Shown here one piece after another: positions 31,776 to 43,480 of a DNA stretch of 64,000 bases (position 1 is its first letter; each line of letters starts with the position of its first letter). The notes below the pieces were generated by a model. That model saw only the letters and a list, made by a program, of their open reading frames with translations. It ran no database searches and was not told where the DNA came from. The position numbers were made by a program, and so were the translations under genes. Source of the stretch: Platerodrilus igneus (Eukaryota > Arthropoda > Insecta > Coleoptera > Lycidae); the NCBI GenBank assembly GCA_036346225.1, contig JARFIW010001216.1, positions 248,001 through 312,000 on the forward strand. Direction: 5' to 3'.

Positions 31776-32860
31776 ACGCTACATAAGCGCTTTAAATTTA
31801 AGTTTTAATAAAATTCAAAAGGTTTGCAAATACGTAATAAATGATTAAGAATAGAAATGCTAGTTTGGCAAAGGTAAAAATTGTCTGTTTGTTTATAGCG
31901 CGTGCCTTTCTAACGTATTCCTTAATAACACTTTCTTTATCACAAATTACATCACCAAAAACAAATACAGAATTGTTCAGAAATTTTGATGGCGACACAA
32001 TATTATCAGTACTGGTAAATGTAAATATTTGATTCCTTTTATAGAATGTACTCGATTTTCAAGGTATTGGTACTTTGGTTGATAATATGATTTAATAGAA
32101 TACACGCAATACGTTTTCAATTTCAATCCGTTAGTATATTCTAAGGGTACAATTATAAGGTTGGTTTTACCACAGTTTAAGGGTCCAATAAATAAAAGCA
32201 GAAGAATGCCTTTATTTAAAATTGCGAACGAATGTCTTTCTAGTTTATAATTAAAAATGTCGATTATTTCACAACAAGCATGTTTGCAAGTAGTGGAGTA
32301 GTTCGTAAAGCAGTAAAGTTATACGTTACTTGCGTATTTTTACTCTATAGAGGCCGGAATGACGTAACAGTTGTTTGGTGTACAGGGTAGCTTTCAGGAT
32401 GCATGGTGGGTTCTGTGACAGCAAATAGGGGTATACAAAGTCTAACACTTTTACTAAGTACCTGCTCGTTTACTTTGAAAGGTATTTAAACTCTATTGGC
32501 TACGTTTGCCTTTGAGGACCTACCCAACCTGAAGAAGACACAAATAAAACCGACCTGGAGGGTGGGTATTCCGAGTGATGGTTTAGTGGTTATCACTGCT
32601 ACTGGAGGTCGATGGAACGTTGCTTACACCCTTATTAACTCCTTCTACTAGTTTACTATACAAAAACCTGCACGTCGTGTAAACCTATCCTATATTGGAA
32701 AACATAATTAAAACAGTAAATAATAACAAAGAAAAGAAACTGTGATCGACCCCTAATTGGCCAAATATGCGTTAATTAAAAACAGCGTAATATTGTCAAT
32801 AATGAAAATTCAGCCAATTAAATTTTTACGCGCTACTATGCATACACAATTGTGAAAGCA
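31776..32860. other. Stretch without recognised genes
   Basis: Nothing coding recognised. 32340-32640 is less AT-rich and may belong to an unrecognised element, but no ends or repeats were found. Confidence 0.4.
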
Positions 32861-32861
32861 G

Positions 32862-33010
32862 CTCAGTGGGTCAAACAGGTTCGGGCATGACTGCAGATCC
32901 TAACGTCCCGGGTTCGATTCTCGACACGGGCCTGAAAAACATTAGGCGAACAACTTTCACAAAAATACGCCCTCCTTGAGATGAGAAGTAAAATCCAAGT
33001 CCTCTTGTTA
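32862..33010 (+). mobile_element. SINE fragment with a third kind of tRNA-like head
   Basis: The body part CGACACGGGCC ... GAAAAACATTAGGCGA ... CACAAAAATACGCCCTC matches the SINE family. The head reads GCAGCTCAGTGGGTCA, with B box GGTTCGATTC, and differs from the other two head types. The 3' two thirds of the SINE are missing after about 33000. Confidence 0.65.
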
Positions 33011-33310
33011 ACTATATCACCACACGCAGAGCACTGAACCGACTGAGAATTTGCAATTGACTATATCAGAGTACACGAGCTGGAAATAGAACAAACCAAA
33101 GAATCTCGAGAAATTCCAACTAAGTTTTTGTGCTACCCAAAAATCTATACTTTCATTGGTTAAACCAAATTTGGAGATTCTTTTACAATCAAAAACTCGA
33201 ATAACGCATTTCATTGGTTAAAGACATCATTAACGTTTTTCAACACAGGAAGAATAGGAAATGGAACTGTATAAATATAATTTCAAATTCTGCAAAAGAC
33301 AATCGTGGTG

Positions 33311-33445
33311 CTCACCATAGCCTAGGAATACTCTCTCTTGCAGTGCTCTCCATAGCCTGCAAAACATTCCAAGCAGCGCTCTCCATAACCTGCCACACTT
33401 CGAAACGCAGCGCTCACCATAGCCCGCGTACTCTCCGAAAGCTAC
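33311..33445. repeat. Minisatellite, four units of 33-35 bp
   Basis: Units start at 33311, 33346, 33379 and 33413, each with CTC(A/T)CCATA(G/A)CC near its left end and GCAGCG or similar near its right end. It produces an artefact frame on the minus strand rich in GYGE/RLWRAL repeats. Confidence 0.75.
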
Positions 33446-33508
33446 GTTGTCCGCCGCCGTACCTGGGGCCGTCATAATAGTTCATTGATATAACTATACA
33501 ACCTACGT

Positions 33509-33772
33509 ATGGGTGGTAAGACTCGTTCTGTACACCAGGCGAGTCAAAAACAAGCACAGAACGCCCTTCGACGTGCGATCCCTTCCATCCAAACGCACCC
33601 AAGGCTTCTGTCGCCTCTGCCACCATCGCCGAAGATCCACACTCAGACCACCTTTACAGTCAGTACGTCCCGTGGAGTGGATTATTGTAATAATGTCGAC
33701 TGTCTCTGCCAAGTTTACCTCCGGGACAACACCCCCGTAGAGTTTGACGGAGACGTACTCTACGAGGGTTAA
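33509..33772 (+). CDS. Unrecognised GC-rich 87-codon reading frame
   Basis: An ATG-to-stop frame of 87 codons with much higher GC than its surroundings. It begins MGGKTRSVHQASQKQAQNAL and ends with a cysteine-containing stretch NNVDCLCQVYLRDNTP. No domain, signal peptide or family is recognised, and a second frame is also open over the same stretch. An inverted repeat CGTAGAG/CTCTACG lies at its 3' end. It could be an exon, a transposon piece or chance. Confidence 0.2.
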   Translation: MGGKTRSVHQASQKQAQNALRRAIPSIQTHPRLLSPLPPSPKIHTQTTFTVSTSRGVDYCNNVDCLCQVYLRDNTPVEFDGDVLYEG

Positions 33773-33888
33773 GGCACCACGTCCACGACGTTTGCCGAAG
33801 GGTGCCGAAAACGTCTGGGCCTTCCAAACCTGTCAATATTTTCTAATCACCACCGTTCAAGTTATTATTGGACTTCACACATCAAGTC

Positions 33889-34300
33889 CGAAGCCTTCCG
33901 AAGGGTTCCAAAGACAACCGAATATTTCAGAATCCTCTATACTTGTAAATATTGTAAAGTAGTAGTTTTTAATTTTAAATCATAACTCTTTGTGACTTAA
34001 CATTGTGCCAAAAGGAAGAAACGAAGCCTTCCGAGGGGTTCCGAAAACAGCCGAAGTCTTCAGAATCCTCTATACTTGTAAATATTGTAAAGTAGTAATT
34101 TTTACTTTCAAATCATAACTCTTTGTGACAACACGAAACCTTCCGAAGAGTTCCGAAGACCACCGAAGCCGCTTTCACCGCCTTTAAGCTATATAGACAT
34201 TTATTATATAAGTGTTTGAGTTTATTTTGGTTTCACAAGCAAGCACCAAGCATTCCGAAGAGTTTCGAAGATTACCGAAGTCTTCCAAACTACTTCAACA
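33889..34300. repeat. Tandem repeat with TTCCGAAG clusters
   Basis: Unit 1 (33889-34021) and unit 2 (34022-34135) share GAAGCCTTCCGA, then CCTCTATACTTGTAAATATT and TCATAACTCTTTGTGAC. Partial units with TTCCGAAGAGTT follow at about 34136 and 34252. Period is 133 then 114 bp. Each unit opens with clustered TTCCGAAG/CCGAAG words. Confidence 0.75.
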
Positions 34301-34426
34301 ATTAAAATTCATTCAATTTTAACAAATTTATTTTACTTTATGTATTTATTTTGCATGTACTTATTAAACAAATAATTAACTCAAGCCTACTTGCTTTAAG
34401 ACGCCTCCCACTCGAACGATATCACT

Positions 34427-34616
34427 ATGTGTGAGTGTTGTCACGAACGTTAAAGATCCCTACCTTGCTTGGAATAGCAAGGGTTCGGCAAAATTCAAAA
34501 TTGCCTGGTAAAAAGCTCGCTTCCTGGCCAATGTAGTATCTTTGGGTGAAACATTGGAAAATCAAATGTACAGTAGGAGAAACGAACAAGAAAAAGATTG
34601 AAGCCTTTGAAGTGTG
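34427..34616 (+). mobile_element. 5'-truncated SINE joined to a LINE fragment
   Basis: 34427-34570 is the SINE 3' half (GTGTGAGTGTTGTCACG, then TTAAAGATCCC, to AAATGTA). 34571-34616 matches the RTE-like C-terminal coding region (CAGTAGGAGAAACG ... GAAGCCTTTGAA). The junction is direct. Confidence 0.7.
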
Positions 34617-35927
34617 ATCCTATATTCGTATAATGTAGGTATTACGGACCGTTTTTTGGTCTCCTCAAAGTTTCGTCGACTTCAAGTGCAAGAATCATCA
34701 CAAGTAAAATCCAACTTATAGTTGCACAAAAGCACCTAACTCGGGGCACTGTCATGTGCTCCGAATTAATTACGGTGTATCTCACATCAGCGCTTTATTA
34801 CTCGCGTTCGAGAAACCTGTTTCCACAAACAGTTCCGGCGCTTGGATACTGTCACGTTAACTACCTGGTTTTCAACCGCGTGTCGATTCAAATCTTTGGT
34901 GATGTCTAGTATCGAATAATTGATAAATAAATGAATCGTTTTTTACGATCTGTCGCTGTTTATAAGTTTTCAGTCCCACGGTCATTGTATGCTATTTTTG
35001 TTCTCAAGAATTGTGCGTGTACATAAATTCCAATTTTGAGATCAACATCGTTCTATCCGTGTGCCCCGTCCTTTAGTTCCCATAATTTTACGTTTAATAC
35101 CGAAAGCTGCATCATTCGTTGTTCTCAACACATAAATTTTATGGCTGTTTCTGTAAGTCTGTGGTTTTTAGGGTGTATCTCTCTGGGAAATAGTTCTTGA
35201 ACTCGTGTGAAATTGTTCAAATTTTATATACCGGTTATTTTTCACGGTTTTTGAATTTAATACGAAAGAGTGTAAAGCACCGATATTCATTACTGTTTGT
35301 ATTTAATTTACTAGGTTCTCTCCTATTTTAATTTTTTGTCTTAATTTATATCATATTAAAATAACAACGTTCTTAAACGTAAACTACCAAAGCTAATATT
35401 TTTCAAAATGCTTTTTTGCAAAAAAAAACTCATGCAACTAACTGAAATTCATAAATTATTTTCTACGCTTAATATTTCCTGAAATACTGCGTTAGAGATA
35501 CAAGTTCCTAAGGTGGCTACAGAGGGATTATTTGCCCGGTTACATCGTTGAATGAAACAATAAAAGCATTTAGAGTACCTGAAATAAAATTTGCTATAGG
35601 TGTCTGCAGATCCTTAAAAACAAAGATGTATTAAGCATCAAAAGAATAAGAAAATTAAAGTTAAGCATGCCTAAACAAAAAAGTAATAAAATTAGTAGCA
35701 GGACTACCAAATAATAAAGTTAAAAAATCATATTGAGTGAAAAATCTAGGTTCAATGAAAGAATGTTTTGTTATCTAATGTGTTCGTAGTAAAAATATCA
35801 CAAACAGTTGGCCCCTCAGTTTGAACTGCTTTGATTAGGTTATTGAAATGAGCAAAATATTAACCATATCAAATTTGATAATAATATGATTCAAAGAAAT
35901 GCATATTTTCTACTATGAGTCGTCCTT

Positions 35928-35970
<43 letters not shown>

Positions 35971-36496
35971 CTGTGGATTTATAGGTTATAATAGGTGTTA
36001 GAAAAGTCAAGTAATTATTTGTTACAGAGTAACTTATGTAAATAAGAATCAAGTAAAGTTTGAGACGTTGTTCCAAAAGATAAGATAAGAATTTACCAAT
36101 TTTCATTAAATATTAGGGTTAATTGTACGTACTTGTAAAATGCACTGTAAATATTAATTATAATTAGGTAGGAAACCCAATTTCGTACAGCCTAGTTTCA
36201 TAAATATGTAGCAAACGTAAGTTCCGTAAAGCGTAGTTAAAATTTTAAAATGAAATAGCGTGTAAATTTGTTAATACGAAAGCTTTTATGTTTGTAGCAT
36301 AAAATTCGATAACGGAAAAGCGTACATTTAATAAGTAACGCATATACAAATTGTCGTTTATTTATTTATGTAACTTAGGGTAATATAAAGCGGGAACATG
36401 TATAATATTTCTAGAAAGGTTTAACATTGTAAACAGGTTCTTTGTATCGAGTTTAAAGCTTGTCAACAAGTATTGGATTCCTAGTAAAAAACTGTT
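34617..36496. other. AT-rich stretch with a TA microsatellite
   Basis: No gene or known element recognised. A (TA)n run lies at about 35930-35968. Confidence 0.5.
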
Positions 36497-36825
36497 GAGA
36501 AACAAACACAAATAAAATTTTGCACACTACGTACGAAAACAGATCGATAATATAAAAAGAAAGACTTAATTTTACATGAAGTAGCAAAGAAGGTGAGATA
36601 GCATATGGTTAGTGATCATTGACTTTGAAACGTCTGTTAAACAAGGAAATTTAAAGGCAAATCAGCGCGACTAAGATGCGATGCGTTTTCTTTAAGGTAT
36701 TGGTTGAAATGGGAAGCAGAAATCCAATAGAAGAGTACGAGTGTTATATTAGGTGAATAAGAGCACGATATATGATAGTATCGATCGGTTAGGTGGAACA
36801 GAACCTTGACATGTATAAAAGAAAA
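36497..36825. repeat. Diverged copy of a segment of the 8.3-kb unit
   Basis: It matches 50605-50935 and 58935-59265, with shared words such as CATGAAGTAGCAAAGAAGG, GCATATGGTTAGTGATCATT and GATCGGTTAGGTG. Divergence is clearly higher than between the two tandem units. Confidence 0.8.
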
Positions 36826-37616
36826 CAAGGCACATACTTCTATGCGTCAGGATACTTATCTTGCCAACTGGAGTCAACACAGCGACGTAAAGGTCATCGT
36901 AACTACAGTAGTGGTCCGTCCAAAAAAAACAGCTGCTCCACGGCAACGAACAGTCGGGCCTACACAAAGAGAGGACTCCTTTGACCTCCAGTTAAAGAAG
37001 CAATACACGCAAGCTATCTCTATCTTGTCGAACAAAAAAAAAAGTGTGCATTGCTTTGAAAGTACGGTGACGAATCATGCAACAAACATCTCAGCGCACA
37101 AGCTGCAGGTCCAAGTTCAAAAATGAGTTCAAATAACACCAATTTCAAATGCAAACATTCGCGTTATCGAATGATTGAAACTGGAAAATAAGGTTTTATC
37201 GGAATAGTTCAATACACTCTTTAGACGAAGGTTTAGAATGAAACAACAGAGAAAGTTATCGGAATGTTTAACAAATCAACTGATACTTCTCCAACAAGAT
37301 CTCGACTAATTAATTATAGCATAAAGTTTCGTTTTTAAAGCACAATGGGTTTGAGTTGCGGAATTATTAGAAAGCGTATTCCTTGTAGAAAATAAAATAT
37401 ACCGGATATAAACCATTTAACCATCGAACAAATTTTCGTTTTTAGCATGAATAGATTTGACTAGAAATTTTATGATTGCGCGTACTATTGTAACGAGGTA
37501 AAAATACAGTATGGGGTTTTGAATAGAAACAGAAACTACGTGAATGATAAACGAATTACCACAAAAAGGACGCATCTGAATCCATCGTCGAAAATAAACG
37601 TAACAAGGTAAACCAA
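36826..37616. other. Unassigned stretch
   Basis: A 106-codon plus frame (36806-37126) has no recognised motif. The matching position in the 8.3-kb unit holds unrelated sequence, so this part is private to the diverged copy. Confidence 0.4.
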
Positions 37617-38432
37617 GGTTAGACTTTTGCACACAGATGGTCATGTATGTAGGCTTTGGGAATTTCAGAGAAATGTGTAGACTATCTCACAATAGAAATC
37701 GATGGAGGAACGTGTCCAACCAGGTCCAAGATGAAAAATCTAATGAGGAGAAAAATAATTGCACTTGAACCTGATGATTATTATAAGCAACTACAAGTGT
37801 TAGTTTGGAAATATTCTCAACTAATGTTGATTGTACGAAAGGATTCATTGAAAATCTATAATTCGGCGAGCGGTTAGGTAATGAGGGATCTTGGTAGCCG
37901 TAGGTTGCTTAATCCTCTTCATATACCAATGAATATCGGTGAAGAAAGGCATATATTTAGAAAACAACAGAAGGGGTATCGAACTGTATCTACAAGAAAC
38001 ATCAGCAGCTATGTCCGAAGACAACAAACAAAGAAACAAAGAAAGAATTGTTGAAAGCATATGTGTGATGCACAGTACTGTCTGGCTATGAAATAGAAAC
38101 GCACAGTAAGAGAAGCATACAGTAAAAAGGTAGAAACCTTTTGGAATATGATGTTTCAGATGTATGATGATAATAGCATAGAAGTTTTAGAAACAGTAAG
38201 GGAGGAAATATATCTGTAAAAAACAAACAAAAATGGGAGAAACAGAAGAATAGAACATGTTCTAAAGCAATTTGGGAATGATGATCATTATAAGCAATTA
38301 CAGATGTTAGCTTTGAAATATTCTCAAGTAATGTTAATCGTGCGAAAAGATTATTGGAAAAGAATTAATTCGGGAAATGTCTAAGTGATGGAGATCGTGG
38401 TAGTTGCAGGTTACCTAATCCTTTCACATACC

Positions 38433-38728
38433 TTACATTTGATTTTCCAATGCTCTACCCGAAGGTACTACATTGGACAGGACGCGAGTTTTTTTACCTT
38501 AAAAACTTTGAATTTTGCCGAATCCTTGGTGTTGCAAGCAAGGTAGGGATCTTTAACGTGCGTGAAAACACTCACACATGGGACCTCCATTTTACTTCTC
38601 ATCCGAACGAGGGCGTATTTTTGTGAAAAATACTCGCCTAACATTTTTCAAGCGGACCGTGTAAGGATTTGAACCTGGGTTTTTGGGCGTAGTAGTTACA
38701 CGTATACCAACTACGCAACGGAGCCGCC
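38433..38728 (-). mobile_element. tRNA-headed SINE at a LINE-unit junction
   Basis: A full-length minus copy with head complement GGCGGCTCCGTTGCGTAG and B box GGTTCAAATCC. It is bounded by CTTTCACATACC on the left and CTCTTCACATAAC on the right, diverged copies of the junction sequence. Confidence 0.85.
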
Positions 38729-39067
38729 CACTCTTCACATAACGCTGAATCCAGATGAATTTCGACATATAATTAGAAAACAACAGAAGGGGAACCGAAC
38801 TGTATGTAAGCTGTGGGAATTTCAGGAAACGGTGTAGGCTAGCTCAGAATAAAAAAAAGTTATGCGTCAAACCAGTTTCAAGACGGAAAACGTAATGACG
38901 AAAAAAAGAATTGCACTTATCATAAACAAGTACAGGTGTTGATGTTGAAATATTTTCAACTAATGTTGATTGTGCGAAAAGATATATTGAAAAATTATTA
39001 ATTCGGCAAGTGTTCAAATGTTGGGGAAGCTTGGTAGTCGCAAGCTGCTTAATCCCTTTCACATACT

Positions 39068-39230
39068 TTACATGTGATTTTCCAATGCTCCACCCGAAGG
39101 TACTACATTGGCCAGGAAGCGAGTTTTCTTTTACCAGGAAAATTTGAAATTTTGCCGAACCATTGCTGTTCGAAGCATGCGTGACAACACACACACGGGA
39201 CCTCCATTTTGCCTCTCATCCGAACGAGGG
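39068..39230 (-). mobile_element. SINE 3' part at a LINE-unit junction
   Basis: Starts TTACATGTGATTTTCC right after CCTTTCACATAC and stops at CGAACGAGGG without its head. A deletion removes part of the middle (the GTAGGGATCTTTAAC region is missing). Confidence 0.8.
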
Positions 39231-41094
39231 TCTATGTTCGAAGACACAACAAACATATAAACAAGGAGAAAATTGTTGAAAGCATATGTGTGGAGCACAG
39301 CACAGTACGTCTATGAAATAGGGGCAGTAGGAGAAGCAGACAGAAAAACGGTAGAAGCCTTTTGAAATGTTATGTCTGAGGATGATAGCATGGACAGACA
39401 AAATTAATAACAAAAAGGTTATAGAAATAGTAGGGGAATAAAGATATCTGTGAAAAACAAAAAATGGAAAATTTTTAGGGCAGGATACGTTCTAAAGCAT
39501 TTCTGTGGAATAGTGTGGAATATATTACAAGCAGAAATACGAAAAAAAAAGTAGAGATAGACTTATATCAGATAGTTTAAAATGCAACCTGTGCAAATTT
39601 CAGGGACGTATGTAGGTTAGCATAGAATAGAAAACAATGAGGGTACGCGTCTAAGCAGTTCCTGGACTGAAGACCTGATGATGGTAATGAGGAAGTCAAA
39701 AACGCAAGATAGTAAGAGCGCAAAAGATATAAAACAAATATTAGCACAAGGACATGCTACATTTAACAAGAAAAATGAACTACTATGTTCAAAGACAACA
39801 AACATAAAAACAAGGAAAAATTGCTTAAAGCATATGTGTGGAGCACAGCACTGTACGGCTGTAAAACTTGGACAGTAGGAGAAGCGAACAAGAAAAAGAT
39901 AGAAGCCTTTAAAATGTTGTGCTACAGACGTATGACAATGATATCATGGACAGACAAAGTTATGTACCAAGAGGTAATAGAACTGGCAGGGAAAGAAAAA
40001 ATATGTGAAAAGCAGTAAAAAACAGGATGATAGGTCACAAACTAAGGCATGAAGGATTAGTGCGGAATATATTAAAAGCTGAGATAGGAAAGAAGTGAGG
40101 TAGAAGTAAACGGATGTTAGACTATCGCACACAGATAGTCAAATATGTAGGCTGTGGAAATTTTAGGGAAATGTGTAGACTATCTCAAAATAGAAATCAA
40201 TGGAAATACGTGTCCAACCAGGTCCACGATGGAAAATCTAATGACGAGAAAAATAATTGTACTTGAACCTGTTGATTATTATAAGCAACTACAAGTGTTG
40301 GTTTGGCAATATTCTCAACTAACGTTGATTGTACAAAATGATTCATTAAAAAACTATTAACTCGGCGAGCGGTTAGGTGATGGGGGATCTTGGTAACCGC
40401 AGGTTGCTTAACCCCCTTCACCTACTACTGAATATCGGTGAAGTAGGATATATATTTAAAAAACTACAAAAGGGGTACCGAACAGTATCTAACAAGAAAG
40501 ATCAACGGCTATGTCCGAAGACAACAAACAAAGAAACAAGAAAAGAATTTTTGAAAACATATGTGTGGAGTACAGTACTGTGTCGCTATGTAATAAAAAC
40601 GGACAGTAGAAAAAGCAGACAGGAAAAAGGTAAAAACCTTTTGGAATATGGTGCTACAAATGTATGAGGATGTTAGCATGGACAGACAAAGTTAATAACA
40701 TAGAAGTTTTAGAAACAGTAGGGGAAGAAAGATATTTGTGGAAAACAAACATAAAAAAATAGGAAAAATAGGACAGGACAGGTTCTAAGGGAATTGGGGA
40801 ATGATGATCATTATAAGCAACTACAGGTGTTCGCTTTGTAATATTCTCAAGTAGTGTTGATCGTGCGAAAAGATAATTAATTCGGCAAAAGTCTAAATGA
40901 TGGCGATCTTGGTAGCAGCAAGTTGTCTAACCCCTTCACATACTACTGAATATCGGTGAAATAGGGTATATATAATTTAGTAAACAATAAAAGGGAACAG
41001 AGCTGTATCTAGGCTCTAGGAACTCCAGACAAATGCCAGGTTAACTCAGATTAGGGAACAATGAAGGTACGCGGCTAACCAGTTCCTGGACTGA

Positions 41095-41386
41095 AGACCT
41101 AATGATTATGAGATCAATCGGGGAAAAACTAGTAAAATGGAAGCGTACTATTACTTTCAGATAAATGCTTTCTTGGAGTTGGTTAATAATATTTGTCCAG
41201 TAGGATGCAGATTAAGTTTGTTGTTTAAAGGTTTTGAAAATTATTGTTAATAAATTTAGATGGAATTTTATTTGCAGTTAGTTATAATATAGGTAAGAAA
41301 AATATACAGCCGCTCTAATGATGAAGTCAGATTTTGGGAAAGGCTTCTATTTTGAACAATTGTTTTAGTTTGATAAAAAAATGAAT
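41095..41386. repeat. Flank shared with the right part of the 8.3-kb unit
   Basis: It matches 55345-55625 (ATGGAAGCGTACTATTACTT, then CAGCCGCTCTAAT, to GAACAATTGTTTTAG). Here the sequence then continues with TTGATAAAAAAATG, whereas in the tandem units it joins an R1/LOA-like LINE fragment. Confidence 0.8.
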
Positions 41387-42054
41387 CTTTAAAGTCTGAT
41401 AAAAAAGGTTAAAAGCTGAAGTGATTAGAGTTTGGAATCAAAAGCAAGGAAAGCCATCCAAAGTAACCGTCTTCCAGGTTGCCAAATATATCACTGAGAA
41501 TGCTAGGATATAACGGTTTGGCACCCCTTAATTTTGACATTTGGTAAAGCCCCTCAAGGTAACTAGTATTTGCAAAGCAGTTTTATATTTTAGCCATTGC
41601 ACATTTTAGTTTTTATAATTTTTATTATTTTGTTATACGAACTCACTTCCGCACCACTGAAAGTTAGCCGATGTATCTTTAAAATTATTACAGGATTTCC
41701 GCACCTTCTTGGCAATTCAAAATTATTAACGTTTAGTCATTTTTACCATAACAGAACTTTTAAAATTAAGCTGCTTATTATTTAGAATGTAAATAGTTTT
41801 TAAACTGATTTCAATCATTTGAAATAGCAAATTTATTTTTATTTATTTGTCTATTTCATCTTTGAATACTTCTGCTGCTGTGATTAATCACCACTGTTTT
41901 TGACATAATAATTTAGGGTCTGGAAATTTAGAATTTTTTCAGATTCTCGTTGTATATCAGACGAGAACGAAGAAAATACATAATACTATGTATTAATGTC
42001 ATATTCTTCAAATCCATAATTTTAAATTTATTAGAAATTATATCCATTTCGAAT
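41387..42054. other. Stretch without recognised genes
   Basis: Nothing coding recognised. It ends at the 5' end of RTE-like copy C. Confidence 0.5.
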
Positions 42055-42339
42055 GGATATGCACCTTGCCAAAGTTCTAGATTACTAGAACAGGTGAAAT
42101 GGCTTGCGTGTTCTAATGAGCTAAAGAGCCAAACTACAGGTCCAACCAAAGTAGTAGGGTCGTTAGTAAGGAACCAGACTCAGACAGGTCCCCGGCATCG
42201 GCTCTTTCGGTACTTAGATTGGCAGAGACCACAGGGGTCGGTATGGCAGTCTAAAACACACTACCGCGATGTGGAAGGTAACGAAAAATCACCACATTAG
42301 CTCCCAAACACACAACGTACTTAAATTGTAATAACTATG

Positions 42340-43480
42340 ATGGCATTCTCTGGGTAAAAGACTCCGGAGTTAAAATAGTCCTCCATTCGGATCTCCGGGA
42401 GGGGACTACTTCGAAGGATGCGATCGCAAAGTTCAGATTAAGAGTCGGGAACATTTTGCGAGTCGGAGCGTGGAATGTTAGAAGTATGAAGCAAGTAGGT
42501 AAGCTATAGAACCTAAAAATCGAAATGAATAGATTATCACTAGACATAGTAGTGATCAACGAAGTTCGGTGGCCAAAGGCGAGGGTTTTTGGAGTGAAGA
42601 CTTCAGGGTAATTCATACAGAAGCAGAGGAAGGAAATTTGGGTGTGGGGATAGTTATGCGAAAAAAGATAGGATGCTGTGTAGAAAATTACTTACAAAAG
42701 AACAAAAGAGTACTGATAGTTGGATTAGAATCTAAACCGATAAACACAGTAATAATTCAAGTATACATGCCCATACATTTCCCAATGCTCCACCCGAAGG
42801 TACTACATTGGCCAGGAAGCGAGTTTTTTTTACCTGGAAAATTTGGAATTTTGCCGAACCCTTGCTGTTTCAAGCAAGGTAGGGATCTTTAACGTGCGTG
42901 ACAACACTCACACACGGGACCTCCATTTTACCTCTCATCCGAACGAGGGTGTATTTTTGTGAAAAATGCTCGCCTAACATTTTTCAAGCGGACTGTATCG
43001 GGATTCGAACCCGGGACTTTGGGCGTAGTAGTCACACACATACCACTACGCCACGGAGCCGCCTCACCTCTAGCTACAGTGACGAAGAGGTAGAAACCAT
43101 CTACAAAGATATCGAAGACATATTAAGATACGTAAAAGGACATGAAAATTTAATAACTACGGAGGATTTTAATGCCGTGGTAGGTAAGGGTAGGGAAGGA
43201 GCGGTAGTAGGTTTATTTGGTTTAGGCACGAGAAACGACAGGGGAAATAGGTTGGTAGAATTTTGCCACAAGAACAATTTAATCATCACAAACACATTAT
43301 TTCAACATCATGCTAGAAGACGATATACGTGGAAGATGCCAGGAGATATAGGAAGATATCAAATAGATTACATTCTTGATAGACAATGGTTTAGGAATCA
43401 AGTAAAAGACTGTAGGAAGCTATCCAGAAGCAGATATAGATACTCACCACAACATCGTAATTATGAAGGCCGCACTTAAA
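42340..43480 (+). pseudogene. Endonuclease domain of RTE-like copy C
   Basis: Starts MAFSG at 42340, then [24 protein letters not shown], the segment VLIVGLESKPINTVIIQVYM (42709-42768) and, beyond the SINE, LITTEDFNAVVGKGREG and RYTWKMPGDIGRYQIDYIL. The catalytic GDFN reads EDFN here, an active-site-neighbour substitution. The DTDHN block near 43440 is out of frame. Breaks: stops at about 42353 and 42508, a frameshift near 42575, the SINE, and a frameshift near 43415. Confidence 0.85.
42774..43063 (-). mobile_element. tRNA-headed SINE inside the endonuclease
   Basis: A full-length minus copy with intact B box complement (GGTTCGAATCC) and A box (TGGCGTAGTGG), the closest to consensus in the window. 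It separates VYMP from the SSYSDEE codons. The target duplication is short or lost. Confidence 0.9.

Larger units (their letters stand above)
37617..41110 (+). repeat. Array of RTE-like LINE 3'-end units
   Basis: Repeated segments derive from the C-terminal coding region and 3' UTR of the RTE-like LINE. A unit starts near ACTGAATATCGG, runs through a C-terminal coding relic (CCGAAGACAACAAACAAAG, CATGGACAGACAAAG) and a 3' UTR (ATTATAAGCAACTACA, then TTGATCGTGCGAAAAG), and ends near CCTTCACATAC. Units begin at about 37925, 38740, 39230, 40425 and 40930; the typical full unit is about 0.5 kb. Two SINEs lie at unit junctions. All units are too mutated to encode protein. Whether this arose by repeated truncated insertion or by local duplication is open; the regular junction favours duplication. 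Confidence 0.75.

Noticed and set aside
33230..33475. Minus-strand frame with GYGE/RLWRAL repeats
   Set aside because: It is produced by reading through a 33-35 bp minisatellite.
35930..35968. Perfect TA palindrome as a possible origin or cruciform
   Set aside because: A simple (TA)n microsatellite, common in AT-rich genomes.
37617..41110. Repeated units suggesting a CRISPR-like array
   Set aside because: The units are about 0.5 kb and derive from LINE coding sequence and SINEs in a eukaryotic genome; there are no short repeats with spacers.
41505..41545. GGCACCCCTTAA as a hAT terminal repeat partner for 1627
   Set aside because: Sequence similarity is too short, and the two are 40 kb apart.
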